DNA of 64,000 nt from Diphasiastrum complanatum (Eukaryota; Streptophyta; Lycopodiopsida; Lycopodiales; Lycopodiaceae): assembly GCA_029204225.1 (NCBI GenBank), contig CM055099.1:64878958-64942957 (forward strand), written 5' to 3'. The position numbers were made by a program, and so were the translations under genes. Shown here piece after piece: positions 1-13,596 of the stretch. The notes under the pieces were generated by a model. The model was not told where the DNA came from and ran no database searches. It saw nothing but the letters and a program-made list of their open reading frames with translations. Numbering within the stretch: position 1 is the stretch's first letter; each line of letters starts with the position of its first letter.

Positions 1-508
1 ATACTATTTTTGAGTTTGGCGAAGATTCTTCTTGATCAAATCATAGAAAATCTTGAATTTTACCCCTTGCCATACAACAGAAACTGTATTTCCTTGTGTC
101 AGAAACTTTCGTCCGGTTTTTCATAGTTTTATCTATGTCAGATCTTTCACCAAAGATGTCGGCGAAGGTTATTTCTCAAGAAATCAAAAAAATTGTTCAG
201 AGGGTTTTTTTTCCAAAATAGCATTGTTTAACCTTCGCCTAGCCAACCTTCGCCAGTCCTATTTTTAGTTTTTGATTTTTCTAATCAAGTCTCTGTCAAA
301 ATTTGGATCGAATCTGATATATTCTGAATTGAATTATGAGAGATTTATCATTTTTGAGTAGTATCGATTGATCGAATTTCGAAAAGTTTTTTATCATAAA
401 GAGTCAAATTCTTGAAAAAGGGAATAGATCTAGCAGATTTGATCTGAGATAGTTTTTTGGAAAAATCTAGATCCAATCTCATTGTCCGCTTGATCTAAAT
501 TTGTAAAG
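1..508 (+). mobile_element. 5' leader of a gag-bearing LTR element
   Basis: AT-rich sequence without a convincing ORF that runs directly into the gag-like start at 509. By position it is the untranslated leader between a 5' LTR lying outside the window and gag. No primer-binding site is visible, so the window probably begins downstream of it. The assignment is inferred from the gag, PPT and 3' LTR that follow. Confidence 0.45.
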
Positions 509-1021
509 ATGGCTGCCCCTGGAGCTGCTCTTGGAGGTGCTCCACAAGAGGTCAATCCAATTATTGTTAGAAGAGCACCCCGATTGGATCTACCCAAGTA
601 TAACGGATTAACAGATCCAGTTAGATTTCTTCAGATCTATGCTGAATCTTGTGAGGTCTATGGTGAGATTTATCCTCAAGATAAACCTAAGCTATTTCCT
701 ATGGCCTTAATAGATGCAACACAAGATTGGTACTATAACCAAGATGAAACGGAGCGTACAGATTGGGAGGTTGTTAAACAAGCCCTTATCACACGGTTCA
801 AACCGCGAAAGTTTATGGAAGACCCTTTTCTACTTTTAAGTAAAGTTAAAATGGAAAAGCGGGAAATGGTTCGAGATTACATCGAAAGGGTGAAATATCT
901 CAGATCTGAATGCGAACCTGAACTGATTAATGAAAATGCCATGATTATGTGGTATTTGTTAGGTCTACCTAAAAGGATCAGACGTGAGCTGAAACGCCAT
1001 AATGAGTACGCACTTTTGTAA
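509..1021 (+). pseudogene. LTR retrotransposon gag, N-terminal part
   Basis: The reading frame starts at an ATG after a long leader and encodes a retrotransposon Gag-like domain. Visible features are a conserved LPKYNG segment near residue 30, an ALIDATQDWYYN core near 68, and a helix-rich block ending LLGLPKRIRRELKRH, all typical of the Retrotrans_gag capsid fold. It would package the element RNA into virus-like particles. The frame ends in TAA at 1019-1021. An acidic linker continues in the same frame to about 1160, and the zinc-knuckle region follows in another frame, so this copy is broken by a nonsense codon plus a frameshift. No protease, RT or integrase follows. Confidence 0.75.
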
Positions 1022-1161
1022 AATGCTATGGATGATGCAATTTGGGAGGAGGATGAAGATTCTGATGATGAGCCGAATGTCAGTATGTTGCCTTATACAG
1101 TAGAGCAGACTACTACGACATCCACCACTATTGCATCTACGAATGCCAATGCTACTGCAGA

Positions 1162-2118
1162 ATGATGCTCAATGAGTTCGAGAAACTTGGGAAGACCCAG
1201 CAGAAACAGATGGAAAAGTTGCAGTTGCAATTTGATGAGAAGATCAAAGCATTGGAAAATTTCTACGGAGAAGCAAACAAAGAACCTGAGAAGGTTGCAA
1301 AGACTTTTCCTACTAGGGAAAATATCTGGTGTTCTATTTGTACAGGAAATCACACAATGAACGAGTGTCCTCAATTGAAAAAACGAATGGAAATCAGTGT
1401 TTGCCATCTGTGTAATTCACCTGACCATGAGACTGCTTTTTGCAACTTCAACCCTTGGATAATTCAGCAACGGTATGCCCAGATGGGATATCAAGAACCA
1501 CAGTATGGAGGAAATCCAGCAGCAAGACTGCGACAATCTACTCTTGGATACCTGGAACGTTTAGCTTTGCCAGCCCCACCAAAACACTCCGTTCCTCCTG
1601 CCAATTTGATGGAACCAAAACCTTACGGAAGTGCTGAGCAATGGAGCTATGGTAATGATCAGAAAGGTGGATCTTCAGAACAGTATGCCATTTATGCTGC
1701 CGCTCAACAACAAGCCTCGAAAAGTTGGACCAGAGCACCACTTGGATGTCTTGCATGTGGAGAAAATCATAGAGTTGCAGAATGCCCAAATAAAAAAAAA
1801 TTTGTACCATTCTGTCGTGATTGTGGATATGGGCATTGCTATAAAGACTATCCAGCAAGACCGAAGCCACCACCAGCTACAGCACTTGTAAATTTGATAA
1901 CAATCAAGCAAGGATCAGTAGCTCAGAATAAACCAAGTGCACCCTTGATGGTGGTCACCAAAGCACAAAAGCAAAAAGAACCAGGTAATCCAGTACCTAT
2001 TGATTCTATACCATTGAACGATACACCAATAGCATCGGGAGTCGATCCAAATCTTAATGGAGAAAAACGAAGATATCAGGATATGAGACAGTGGATTGTT
2101 TCTGGTGAGCTCAAATGA
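1162..2118 (+). pseudogene. Gag C-terminal region with multiple cysteine/histidine knuckles
   Basis: A 318-codon frame continues the element's Gag. It begins with a charged helix (LNEFEKLGKTQQKQMEKL) and then shows CSICTGNHTMNEC near residue 57, CHLCNSPDHETAFC near 82, CLACGENHRVAEC near 196 and CRDCGYGHCY near 218. These resemble repeated CCHC-type nucleocapsid knuckles that bind RNA. Four knuckles is more than the one or two usual in gypsy or copia Gag. The frame differs from 509-1021, so the Gag is frame-shifted here. It ends in TGA at 2116-2118, and a further ORF resumes in the same frame at 2164. Confidence 0.65.
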
Positions 2119-4580
<2,462 letters not shown>

Positions 4581-4629
4581 CTGCATATTGCAGGTGTCGT
4601 GGGACCGCCACCAGTTTGGTGGGGGATAC

Positions 4630-5030
4630 TGTTGGAGGGTTTGCGGATCCCAAGGCAATTCTAACCCTAGTTAATAAGTGAGAGGGATTTGACACCCTGC
4701 GTGTGTGAGTCCAACCCAATGATCACATAGTTATTTGATTGATCAGTTAAAAGTTAATAAAAGGACTTTAGGCCTTTTTGCGGGACTTTTAATGTTGCAG
4801 GGCCTAAATGTCCAATTAGTGAATAAAGTTGGGTTTCCCTCCAATTTTGATGGTTCTCAAACTTTTTTAAATTTGAATAAAAAGAGAGGCAAGATTGGAC
4901 CAATAGGATTCAGAGGCCAGGGTCCTCCTCTCTACTATAAAAAGGGACCAACTCAAGTTGCTCCTGATGTTCATTTTCTCATTTCAATAAAGTAGACTGG
5001 TTCTCTTTCGAAATGGATTGATGAATGTCC
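4630..5030 (+). mobile_element. 3' LTR of the gag-bearing element (end uncertain)
   Basis: The LTR starts TGTTGGAGGG right after a purine-rich tract (GGTGGGGGATAC, 4617-4629) that looks like a polypurine primer. It contains a TATA box at 4936-4943 in the setting CTACTATAAAAAGGG and an AATAAA at 4986-4991. This order is what an LTR with U3, R and U5 should show. The 3' end is not fixed because the 5' LTR lies outside the window. A CA terminus somewhere between about 5010 and 5140 is expected. Confidence 0.6.
4936..4943 (+). promoter_or_regulatory. TATA box in LTR
   Basis: TATAAAAA in a GC-flanked context about 300 bp into the LTR, followed 43 bp downstream by AATAAA. It is likely the Pol II promoter of the LTR element. 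Confidence 0.6.
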
Positions 5031-5569
5031 TTGCTCTTCCTCTCTTTTTCTCCATTTCTCATGCTTTCTTTGGATTTTGCTTTTGATCATTATTGGGATT
5101 GCTATTTTTTATGCTTTTTGTGAGAGAGAAAGGGAGAGAAAGAAAGAGTAAGTTTCTATCATTGTTGTGGATTTAGGGTTAATGGAAGTAGGGTTAATGG
5201 ATGTAGTGTTAATGCTTACTGTTAATGGATGTTAGTGTTAGATCCTCCATTCATGTTGAAATCTGAACTATATTATCGCTCTCATGGGAACGAACCTACG
5301 CGTGACAACTAACTTCATCTCCTTGATGCTAGATCGATTAGATCTTGGGTTGAGGATAGGCAAGGAAAGAAACCCACTACAAAGGCTACAATGCCTTGGT
5401 GGACCATCTTGCTCAACAAGGCATTCATCCTATGGTAAATTCTTGCTACATTCGTCTCAATTGCTTCTATTATCTAATAATCATTTTTATTAATCTTTCT
5501 TGCTTGTTAATGAGTTTCATTTACTTAACTTATTGGTTATTGACTTTTGTTATTTTTTGTGATGTGTAG
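5031..5569. other. Non-coding, with short GGGTTAATGGA repeats
   Basis: A purine-rich stretch (5125-5150) is followed by four or five imperfect copies of GGTTAATGGATGTAG at about 5175-5240. No convincing gene is seen. The right edge supplies the apparent intron in front of the acidic exon at 5570. Confidence 0.4.
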
Positions 5570-5713
5570 AGAAGCTCAACATCTTATGTAGAGGAGGGGT
5601 CGGGTGAAGAAGCCGGTGAAGCGGAAGCGGAAGGGGAATTAGGGGAGATTTCCAGAAGTGAGAGTGAAGGACAAGCTTCTGCACAAGACTCGGATTCAAA
5701 CGATGACAATTAA
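5570..5713 (+). pseudogene. Acidic C-terminal exon, possibly of a DNA transposase
   Basis: After an acceptor-like TTTTTTGTGATGTGTAG, an open frame of 47 codons runs to TAA at 5711-5713. It encodes RSSTSYVEEGSGEEAG followed by many E, S, D and N residues. Short acidic tails after a last intron are common in plant hAT-type transposases, but no catalytic or dimerisation domain is visible upstream. This may be a lone fragment of such an element or an unrelated exon. Confidence 0.25.
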
Positions 5714-6464
5714 GAAGTCTTTGTTTGATTGAAGTTTAATGTTTAATGTTTTTTAATTTACCTTTTAGTTTTGATGTAGCAAGTAGGAAGAAAGGGATTT
5801 TGTTTCAAGCCCTTTCTTAAAAACAGAACTTAATGTACTTTTTTCAAAGGATCGGATTATATATACATGTGTGATTTTTGTTTCACCATCTATGATTGTA
5901 TTAAGATCTTGTTTTGTTATAAGAATGTTCATCGTTTCATAGACAGAATTTAGGTAACTCACATATAGTTTGTGTAATCTAGTATCAAGAACAAAACATA
6001 TACTACAAAATTAACATTAAAATTTATCAAACCATTTATTTGAATGAAATCACAAAATATTCATATGAAGAAGACGTGTGACATACCTCATTTGCTTGTC
6101 TTCATCAAAAGCCCTTTCTTTTCAAAAGTCATCATCCTTTTTATTCTACAAATCAATCAATCAAAGACAAACCATTAAAGATTAGCAATAACTATCTTTT
6201 CTCTCTTGATGTGTAGTTTCTTTAATCTTGTCTTAAGATCAAAACATATTGTACAAAAACCACATTGATTCAATCACCACAAACCATTTAATAAAATGAC
6301 ATGTGAATGCATCACTTAATCACACAAAATTAACATTCAAAGACTCATAACATAACTATCAACCACAAATACTATCAATTGAATGCTAACCTACATTGTG
6401 TAACCACATACCTCTCTCTCTCTCTCTCTACAATCAATGCATTGAGAAACACAAATCTCATTTC
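5714..6464. other. AT-rich non-coding DNA
   Basis: No ORF of interest. The only notable part is a short (CT)n at 6414-6430. Possible 3' UTR or spacer of the preceding exon. Confidence 0.4.
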
Positions 6465-7018
6465 GTGCGCTTTTTTTTTTGCGCAAAAAATTCTACGTGG
6501 TACATCCATGCGTGGTAGAACCAAGCCAATGATATTTTCCAAAACCTTAATCCTAGAAATTTGCCACGCCGTGGAAAATTTCCAAAGAAAATGCAAAAAA
6601 ATTTGCCACACGTGGCAATATCTTCCAGAGAGGAGCCCAAAAAATTGATTTTCCACAACGATTTCCAAAGAAAATGCAAAAAAATTTGCCTCGCATGGCA
6701 ATATTTTCCAAAGAGCAGCCCAAAAAATTGATTTGCCATGCCGTGGCAAAGCAAATTTTTGGGCTACTCTCTAAAAGATATTGCCACGTATGGCACAACC
6801 ACACGAAGCAAATTGCGTGTTGTGTCATGCGTGGTACAACCACACATGGTAGAACCATGAAAGTTAAATTTTTCAAAATTTCTGTCATTTCTTTGTTGGA
6901 CAGGTTGTTGTCTGTCGAAAAATTTGTCGGCGTGGCTCTACTACGCGTCAGTTGCCACGCGCATTGCCACGCAATTGCCACACGAATTGCCACGCGAACC
7001 GCACGAGCTCCAAATTGA
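6465..7018. repeat. Palindromic-word repeat element (GCCACG/CGTGGC family)
   Basis: The block is built from repeated short palindromes such as TGCCACACGTGGCA, TGCCACGTATGGCA and CATGCGTGGTAGAACC with poly-A spacers. A unit of about 82 bp occurs twice in direct orientation (about 6579-6660 and 6661-6742, sharing TCCAAAGAAAATGCAAAAAA). Part of it recurs inverted at 6757-6787, so the centre could fold into a hairpin. The overall design matches the small palindromic elements at 52, 58, 61 and 63 kb, but with a different word. No terminal inverted repeat was found. Confidence 0.5.
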
Positions 7019-7029
7019 CCCCCGTCTTA

Positions 7030-8066
7030 TGTACCTTGGTTGAATTTGCCAAATGCATCATTACCCAAATCTTTTGGCAGCAGGTTGTTTTTACAACAAC
7101 TTATCTACGGATCTTCAACCAATGGTCTATCTAATAGTGAGACTCCTTATAAAGTTTGGACTGGCTCCATTAAGCCTTCATTAAGGCATTCGAAAGTGTT
7201 TGCATGCACTCCCTATGCTCATGTTCCTAAAGACACAAGAAAGAAGCTGGATGATTATTCTATAAAAGCAATCTTTGTTGGCTATTCTTCTATAAATGGA
7301 ATGTATAGCCATATAATCCTGCTATGTCCAAAATATTTACTAGTAGAGATGTTACATTTCTTGAAGACTAGTTCATTGACTTAAAGGGAAAGAACAAAAT
7401 GACTAATGATGTTCCTGTTAAGAATATGATCCCTCATGTATGTAATGATCTCCACTAGCCCTGATTTTGTATTTTCTGTCAGCTCTTTGAGCCAATTGGC
7501 TAACCTTGGAATGATCCACTAGAGGGCTCTATTTAGAGTCATAAGGTACATTCGAGCCACTATGGACTTGTGCATTTGCTATGGAGAGACTGATCCAGAA
7601 AAAATCCATACACAACATGGATACACAGATGCAAGTTGGGCAGTTTTGTATTCATGTTTAAATGGTCCAATATCATGGAATAGCTGAAAACAAACCTCTA
7701 TTGCATTGTTCTCAATAGAATCAGAGTACATTGCAGCTTACAAGCTCCCAAGGAGGCCATCTGATTGAGAAATTTACTGTTTGTTGACATTGGCCTCAGA
7801 CAATTTGCTCCGACAATTATTCAATGTGATAATCAAAGTGCTGTTGCATTGTCAATCAGTCCTAGATTTTATTTTAGGAGTAAGCACATTGAAATTAAAT
7901 ATCACTACATCAGGAGCATAATTCTCAATAAGGAGGCATGTTTAATATTTTGCAGAACATAGCACATGGCAGTATTTACAAAGGCATTGAGTCAAGAGGC
8001 ACACAATAATTTTTGTGCAATCTTGAATTTGTCAATCAAGGCATTCATAGATCCAAATTAAGAGGG
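7030..8066 (+). pseudogene. Degenerate Ty1/copia fragment: integrase C-terminus and RNase H
   Basis: The first part (7040-7384) encodes the end of a copia integrase, with ETPYKVW, HSKVFACTPYAHVP, RKKLDDYS and FVGYSS. A broken stretch follows. From about 7600 it encodes copia RNase H motifs: DASW in another frame, GPISWN, ESEYIA, then CDNQSAVALS and RSKHIEIKYHYIR in 7765-7962. RT is missing between them, so this is an internally deleted relic with several stops. It ends at a purine tract AAGAGGG (8060-8066), after which TGTTGGATT may be the first bases of a lost 3' LTR. Confidence 0.7.
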
Positions 8067-8099
8067 TTGTTGGATTTATTCTCTCTATCTCTCCCTAAA

Positions 8100-8610
8100 T
8101 TCATAAAGCTAATCTGGTTCCATTGATGTTGCTCCAATCTTACTCAAGGCATCAACAACACCATTTGATGTACCTCTGTGATACTTGATGTCGAACTCAA
8201 ACTCTTGAATAAGTTGCAACCATGTAGCCTTGTGACCTTGAAGGTCAACAATATCACATATACTTAAATGATTGGTGATCAATCATCACGATAAATTTGG
8301 CACCATGCAAATAATGCCTTCATATTTTCAACGCATGAGTGATTGCGTCATAGGCAGAATATCGACATTGAACATGGTCTAGCTTCTTGCTTTTAAAGCA
8401 ATTGATCTACTATCTTCATAACAAACTACTCCTATTTCATAGTTGCTAGCATACATTAGTCAACAAAAGTCTATTTGGATTGCCCATGTGTAAAATAGGA
8501 GTCATAGAAACACAATACTTGAGAGTCTCAAAGCTTTAATTCATTTAATCAATATAAACCTTCAGTGGACTTATTGCTCCCCTTTTTCTTCACCCTCCAT
8601 ATGAAGGTTT
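8100..8610 (-). pseudogene. Ty3/gypsy RNase H fragment
   Basis: Read on the minus strand, the stretch encodes a broken gypsy RNase H/connection region: PVLCFYDSYFTHGQ, then QCRYSAYDAITHAL, RHYLHGAKFIVMIDH, and finally DLQGHKATWLQLIQEFEFD with KYHRGTSNGVVDALSK. The order is right for the RNase H C-terminal half, but several stops and small frame breaks interrupt it. The fragment abuts the copia relic at 8066, suggesting nested insertion or recombination. Confidence 0.65.
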
Positions 8611-8799
8611 GCTAGAAAAAAATGATAAGGGTTTGATAGCAAATGGCTTATAGGACTTGAAACCATGCCAAGAACACCAAGTTATTTAGAAAGTGAAGTA
8701 GGAGAAAACGAGAGTGGCATCTATACCCTTTTTCTTCTCCCTTTTTTCACCTCCTACTTGTTCAAGAAAATCAACATGCAACTGAGTAACAAGACTTAC

Positions 8800-9347
8800 A
8801 GATCCCACAACAACCAGTAAAAACTCAAGAGCAAGAGGATCTTGCCCAGCCAAGGTGCTCTGCCAGAATCAGACAACTCACACTGAAGGCTATTGAGAAT
8901 GCTGCAACAACCAATTGCGAAAGCAATCGATGCCTAATAACTACAGATTTCACATATTACTTAGAGGAAATGGCAAGTCCAGAATCTGAACAATGGAAGA
9001 AGACAATGCAAGAAGAAATAGATTCAATGTGTAAGAATGAAACATGGACACTTGAGAACCTGCCAGAAGGAAGGAAAGTTGTGGACTGCAAATGGGTCTA
9101 CAAGATAAAGCTAAAACTAGATGGGAGTGTTGAGCGATACAAGGCTAGATTACTAGACAAGGGATATTCTCAGAAGTATGGAAGAGACTATCAAGAAACA
9201 TTATCTTCTATGTGGACCCTAGGTAGAATGAATGCCCAACTCATGGAGCTTTACCTCTATATACATAGTACAAGTGAGATCACCTTCGCCATCATGGTCA
9301 TGTCCAAACCATATGCGTTAGTTGCAGGCACTATCATGGGTCAATAG
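8800..9347 (+). pseudogene. Ty1/copia reverse transcriptase N-terminal fragment
   Basis: The frame encodes ARIRQLTLKAIENAA, a FTYYLEEMASPESEQWKK segment, then MQEEIDSMCKNETWTLENLP, CKWVYKIKLKLDGSVERYKA and RLLDKGYSQKYGRDYQET. These are the typical first motifs of copia RT. The frame loses similarity after about 9210 and ends before the catalytic YxDD, so only the fingers region survives. The piece is probably a 3'-truncated copy. Confidence 0.75.
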
Positions 9348-10549
9348 ACAAGGGTTGTCTCACATCAATATAACATTGATCCAAATGATCTATAGCTTGA
9401 GACCAAAATTCTATCTTGTATGACAAGATTATCGCCTCAGGCAAGTTGTTACGTCCCCTTATGGGTAACAAGCATTTTAATTATTGCAACTAGAGCAGAA
9501 TGCCTTGTAGTGCCTATGGGCTATATGGGGCATAATGCTTCATCATTTCAAAATTAATCCAAACAGTTGAAAATTGACGATGATAGACAAATCTACGATT
9601 TATATGTTGGGGAAAGTCGTAGTTTGTAGGGCTTTCCATGTACCAAAACAACCCTAAATTATGCATGAATGGCAACCTAATCCATGTTTAATAGAAGCTA
9701 TCAAAATTTACACATTCACATGTGTGAATGCTTGCTATTATTTTCACTTTTGGCATGTGTCAACTTCAATCTCATGCTCAACCAAGGTCTCACAGAGACA
9801 CACACTTTTTAAGTTTCATGGGAGTTTTCAAATGTAGTGCTTTGGTCTTCATTTTCACTATTTGTTATTAGAAATAAATCCATGGTTTTGTTCGGTCACA
9901 TTACATGAGTTGAACTTTTAATGACCTCGGTCACTATTCTTGCTTGTTGTTGTAGCTCCAATATGGGAGAGCTCTTTAATTTAGAGTTCAAAAGTTAGTT
10001 AAAATTTTATTATTGTATGTGCAACTATTACTTATTGAAAGGAGCTAGGCATATGACATTCTGCCCAGACTCCTTCCATTGCGTAATGGATAGTTGGACA
10101 TGAACACTTTTGGGTGTTTGGAAGATGAACCCAGTTAAGGATGCAACTAGAGGCATCCTACTTCCATGTGAATTTGCTCCACCCTCCCGTTACCACTAGT
10201 CAGCACTTTGCACGACATAAAGGGGAAGTGCTTTGGGTGCAATAGACCATATCGACAAGAGACAAGAGTGGCCCACCATTACATCGCAGGTTGCTCCCTA
10301 TAGGTACAAAATCTGCGCGAACATAGTAGTTTAATGTATGGCATTGTTGGAATCACCAAATTCAATGTTGGAATCACCAAATTCAAATTTGGACATCTTG
10401 CACTCACCTCTCTTTTGTGTAAGAGCCATACCCCAAAAAATGTGGGGGCAAGTGACTTTTGAAATGCACTTCCCCTAAAAGGGCTACCCCCACCCCCCCA
10501 AGTATCTGGTTTCGATTGCTTGATCATGAAGAAACCGATAGACGATAGA
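9348..10549. other. Non-coding spacer
   Basis: No gene or recognised transposon domain. A 20-bp word GTTGGAATCACCAAATTCAA is tandemly duplicated at about 10346-10385. This is probably the 5' flank of the C78 peptidase gene. Confidence 0.35.
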
Positions 10550-10728
10550 TGAGTAAGTTGCCGATAAACGATTCAGGATCCCAAAACTGGCATTTTTTTC
10601 GTAGTTCACTGCCGCCGTTGTTATCGCGCAAAAGCGTTCCTTTATGCGTAGCTTTAGTGATAGCGAAACTGAGTACGGGATAAGAACCTAGGGTTTTCAT
10701 TTGCTACTAAGAATACTTGGTTGGCCAG
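10550..10728 (+). other. ZUFSP: Candidate 5' UTR exon of the C78 peptidase gene
   Basis: The stretch ends in an excellent donor, TTGGCCAG|GTAAGAATT, with GT at 10729-10730. It contains the AACCTAGGGTTTTCA type of sequence common in plant 5' UTRs, and the next strong acceptor (11322-11323, copied at 11404-11405) leads to the first coding exon. The transcription start is not visible and no clear TATA box is seen. RNA evidence is needed to connect the pieces. Confidence 0.35.
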
Positions 10729-11298
10729 GTAAGAATTTTGATGGGAGAATCACCAACTTCCTTGATGAATTATTGCTTTTTGGAGTAAATCATTCATAAG
10801 GTGCTGGCAAAAAGATGAATTTTTCTCTCCGAAGTACAGCACATTAGGGTTTTAAGATAAAATAGTACAATGAGTTACCGGCTGAGAAGATAAGTATTGT
10901 ATTGAGAACGACTGAATGTAGATGTTATATTGAACTTTTCACAATCTTAGCATTGTTGTTGGAATTGCAAAATTTAGGACTAAAATAATTAAATGAGTTT
11001 GTGGTGGAATTCTTGTCTTTCTGAAGTGGAGTCTGGATTATGATTAATTTCTACATAGGAGATCGTAGGTATGCTTTCCACAGAAACTTTTGGATGGCTT
11101 AAGATCAGTCCAGTCTTATGTTACATACTAGTGGTGCTGCTGATACAGTTTCACTCTTTCTAATCAGATTCACTTTTGCGAAAGATTTGCTCAAATTGAG
11201 AAGCTTTTATTTTGGTAGTTCAACTATTTCTTACTCTTTCACAAAGCTTGAAATGTGGGTCGACTCCACTATCTTTGAATGCAAACTATTTCACTTCC

Positions 11299-11462
11299 TG
11301 ATACCTAGATGTTGATTTTGCAGATCCCACAAGTAATTTCACCGTCAATGTGTGCTTTGTCAAGATGAGAAGCCAATGGATGATACCTAGATGTTGATTT
11401 TGCAGATCCCACAAGTAATTTCACCGTCAATGTGTGCTTTGTCAAGAGGAGAAGCCAATGGA
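11299..11462 (+). repeat. 82-bp tandem duplication over splice acceptor and start region
   Basis: Two adjacent, nearly identical 82-bp copies begin TGATACCTAGATGTTGATTT at 11299 and 11381. Each contains the acceptor GATTTTGCAG and the bases up to the ATG of the C78 gene. A visible difference is GATGAGAAG in copy 1 against GAGGAGAAG in copy 2, which removes an upstream ATG. The duplication gives the exon two alternative acceptors. Confidence 0.95.
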
Positions 11463-11516
11463 TGCTTCAGAATGCCCTATTTGTCATTCCAAATTAGCAT
11501 CAGCGGATCTTGAGAG
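11406..11516 (+). CDS. ZUFSP: ZUFSP-like C78 peptidase, first coding exon (N-terminal zinc finger)
   Basis: Translation starts at ATG 11458-11460 and reads MDASECPICHSKLASADLE plus two bases of the next codon, before a donor at 11517-11518. CPIC is the first half of a C2H2/UBZ-like ubiquitin-binding finger found at the N-terminus of ZUFSP-family proteins. The histidines must come from the next exon. The exon begins after the acceptor at 11404-11405, with the alternative acceptor 82 bp upstream in the duplicated copy. Its link to the catalytic exons 42 kb away rests on family architecture, strand and order, not on a seen transcript. Confidence 0.5.
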
Positions 11517-12934
11517 GTTGGATTTTATAGTTTGTAATCCAACGTTAGTAATAATGTGTCATATTGTCTGGATGTAAAAAGTCTAATTCTATAGCTTCAT
11601 CACTTGAAAAAGAAAATCTCATTCTCAATCCTACTTCATTTACATGCTACCAAACACCACACTCATGTGCCAAAGGACATAATGGCCCCTACATCAAATT
11701 GTCGTTGTATAAATATATAAATTTCTTCATAAATTGTCTTCTTTAGAAGCTTCGTTTTCCAAGATTGATATGAAGCTACTTGATATTTCGTAACAAATTC
11801 ATGCAATCCCTTCCACTAGACAACGGTGATTCTTCAGTGATCCTTGTTGACAATAGCAACGAAATGCGCTGTTTGGTTGTGGAACCAAATTCGTTTTCTT
11901 GTATAGCTTTCATCAAAAAACAATACCACTCTTAACTTATTTTTTACCTATTTATGATGATATTGTAAATTTGTGCCTATGTTGCATTGGAACGGTGTTC
12001 CGGGACCCCATGTTCCGCAACGCTGTCTCAAAAAATGTTTGCATTTTTTTGAAAGAGCCCACGAAGGTCCCATTTCTAGTGCACCTCTTGAAGAGATGAA
12101 GAGCTTGTGGAGAGGAATAGGAGGCCAAATAGCATGTGGGAGCACTCTATGTGAAGGCAACAATGTGTGGAAGGTAATTGTACCATATAGAAGAGGGCAA
12201 GAGTGACTATGTGGAGATTTGCAAGCAAAGCAACTTCTTGAAGCTTTTTTTCACCCTTTTTTTCTTTGCTTTGTTTGGATGCTATAGTGCATCATTTTGA
12301 GTGATATATGCTAGGATTGGTTGTAGGGTTGCTAGGGAGAGAGTGATTACATGTTCCCAAGCTTCTATTTGCATAGGTGGTCGCCTCGAGCAATCATGTC
12401 TTTGATGTGCATGAGGCCCTTTTGCACAATTTTTCTAGGTGTAGGGTTTAGGGTTTAGTGATCTAGGGTAGGTCTTTGGCATCCATTGGCATTATGGTTT
12501 AGGTCCTAGGCAGCTTTAGGGTTGTTTTAGCTCTCTTGTTTTGACTTATCCACTTTCCATTGAACTTTTGACCTTTTTTATAGCGTCTTGAGGGTTTCTA
12601 TAGCCATGCCTATGGCGGGACGATGCGTGTGGGTGAAGCTGGATCTCTTGGAGGGAGATGCCATAGTTTTTATAGGTTCGGGTGCATGCAAATGGCATTT
12701 GTTTTGTGGTGCTACCTTTTGCAGCACGATGACGAAGATCAAATCACACATGCTTGGTTTGACCAGGCGCAGACCATGGGCATTGCCCCATGTGTGGCAA
12801 TTCTTGCACCTTAGTGAGAGCACGTGTTGAGCACATATCGAGGAGCAACAACGATTGGGCAATGCAAATTGGTGGGTAGCTAGGTTCTATTGGCACAAGA
12901 TCAGGGGCTGGCAGTAGCAGTGCACCTTCTGGTA
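11517..12934. other. Start of the giant intron; no gene seen
   Basis: Non-coding. A palindrome-rich patch at 11985-12025 (GGAACGGTGTTCCGGGACCCC-like words) resembles the ends of the small palindromic elements elsewhere in the window, but no boundaries could be set. The remainder has no recognisable domain. Confidence 0.35.
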
Positions 12935-13105
12935 TAGGGCCATCACGACCTAGTTCATCAACAAGAGGCCCATCACGGCCTCCATCATGAGTAGCAGTAG
13001 GGCCATCATGGCCTAGTCCATTAGTAGTAGGGCCATCATGGATTTTACCGACAAAGGCAGGCCCATCATAGCCACCATCAACAACAATAGCAGGGCCATC
13101 ATCTA
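12935..13105. repeat. Degenerate minisatellite with GGGCCATCATGGCC core
   Basis: About six copies of a (G/A)GGCCCATCA-TGGCC word are spaced 25-45 bp apart. The minus-strand peptide with repeated DGP motifs is a by-product. Unit length varies, so it is neither a CRISPR array nor a clean satellite. Confidence 0.6.
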
Positions 13106-13178
13106 CAGGGGAGCTTTTCAATCAGGGGAGTCAGTTGGGGAGGGCCTGCTAAGGGTAGTGACCCAGGTTCAACAGAGC

Positions 13179-13596
13179 TGATAGTAAATTAATGTTTATT
13201 TTGACACCCCTTAATGATAGTTTGGCCATGCCTGCGTGCTATTTTTAGGGGCCATTCTATTTATAGTAAATTCATTTTTTAAGGCTTATGCATGTAGGTG
13301 GGCGCACTACAACTAAATTAGGATCTATTTAGTACTTAGAAATTCATCTTGGGACTTTACCCAATATAGGTAGTAATCATAGCAATTAGCTTTTGCTTTA
13401 GGCTCTTAGCTTTTCTCATTAATTAGAGAATCTATTTAAGTAGGCTGGCACCTCACCACATTTATTCCATTCCATTCAATTCCATTATGCTAGAGCAATT
13501 GCTATCCTATGATCTGAATTCACTCTATGCTTGGTTTTGTGTGAGTGCTAGTAGGACTAGTATCTTCATCTAGAATTTGTATCACAAATTCTGACA
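13179..13596 (+). mobile_element. 5' LTR of Ty1/copia element (copy 1)
   Basis: This 418-bp LTR is recognised by its match to the 3' copy starting at 17033 and by the primer-binding site directly after its CA end at 13596. The first bases (TGATAGTAAATTAATG) differ from the 3' LTR (TGTTAGGAATTAATG), so the copy is old. It also matches the minus-strand LTR at 61648-62303. Confidence 0.85.

Noticed and set aside
11948-12206. Overlapping ORFs around 12.0-12.2 kb
   Set aside because: No domain, both strands equally open, and a palindrome-rich patch explains the composition.
12935-13105. Spaced repeats as a CRISPR array
   Set aside because: Spacing and repeat sequence vary, the genome is a plant, and the repeats merge into each other.
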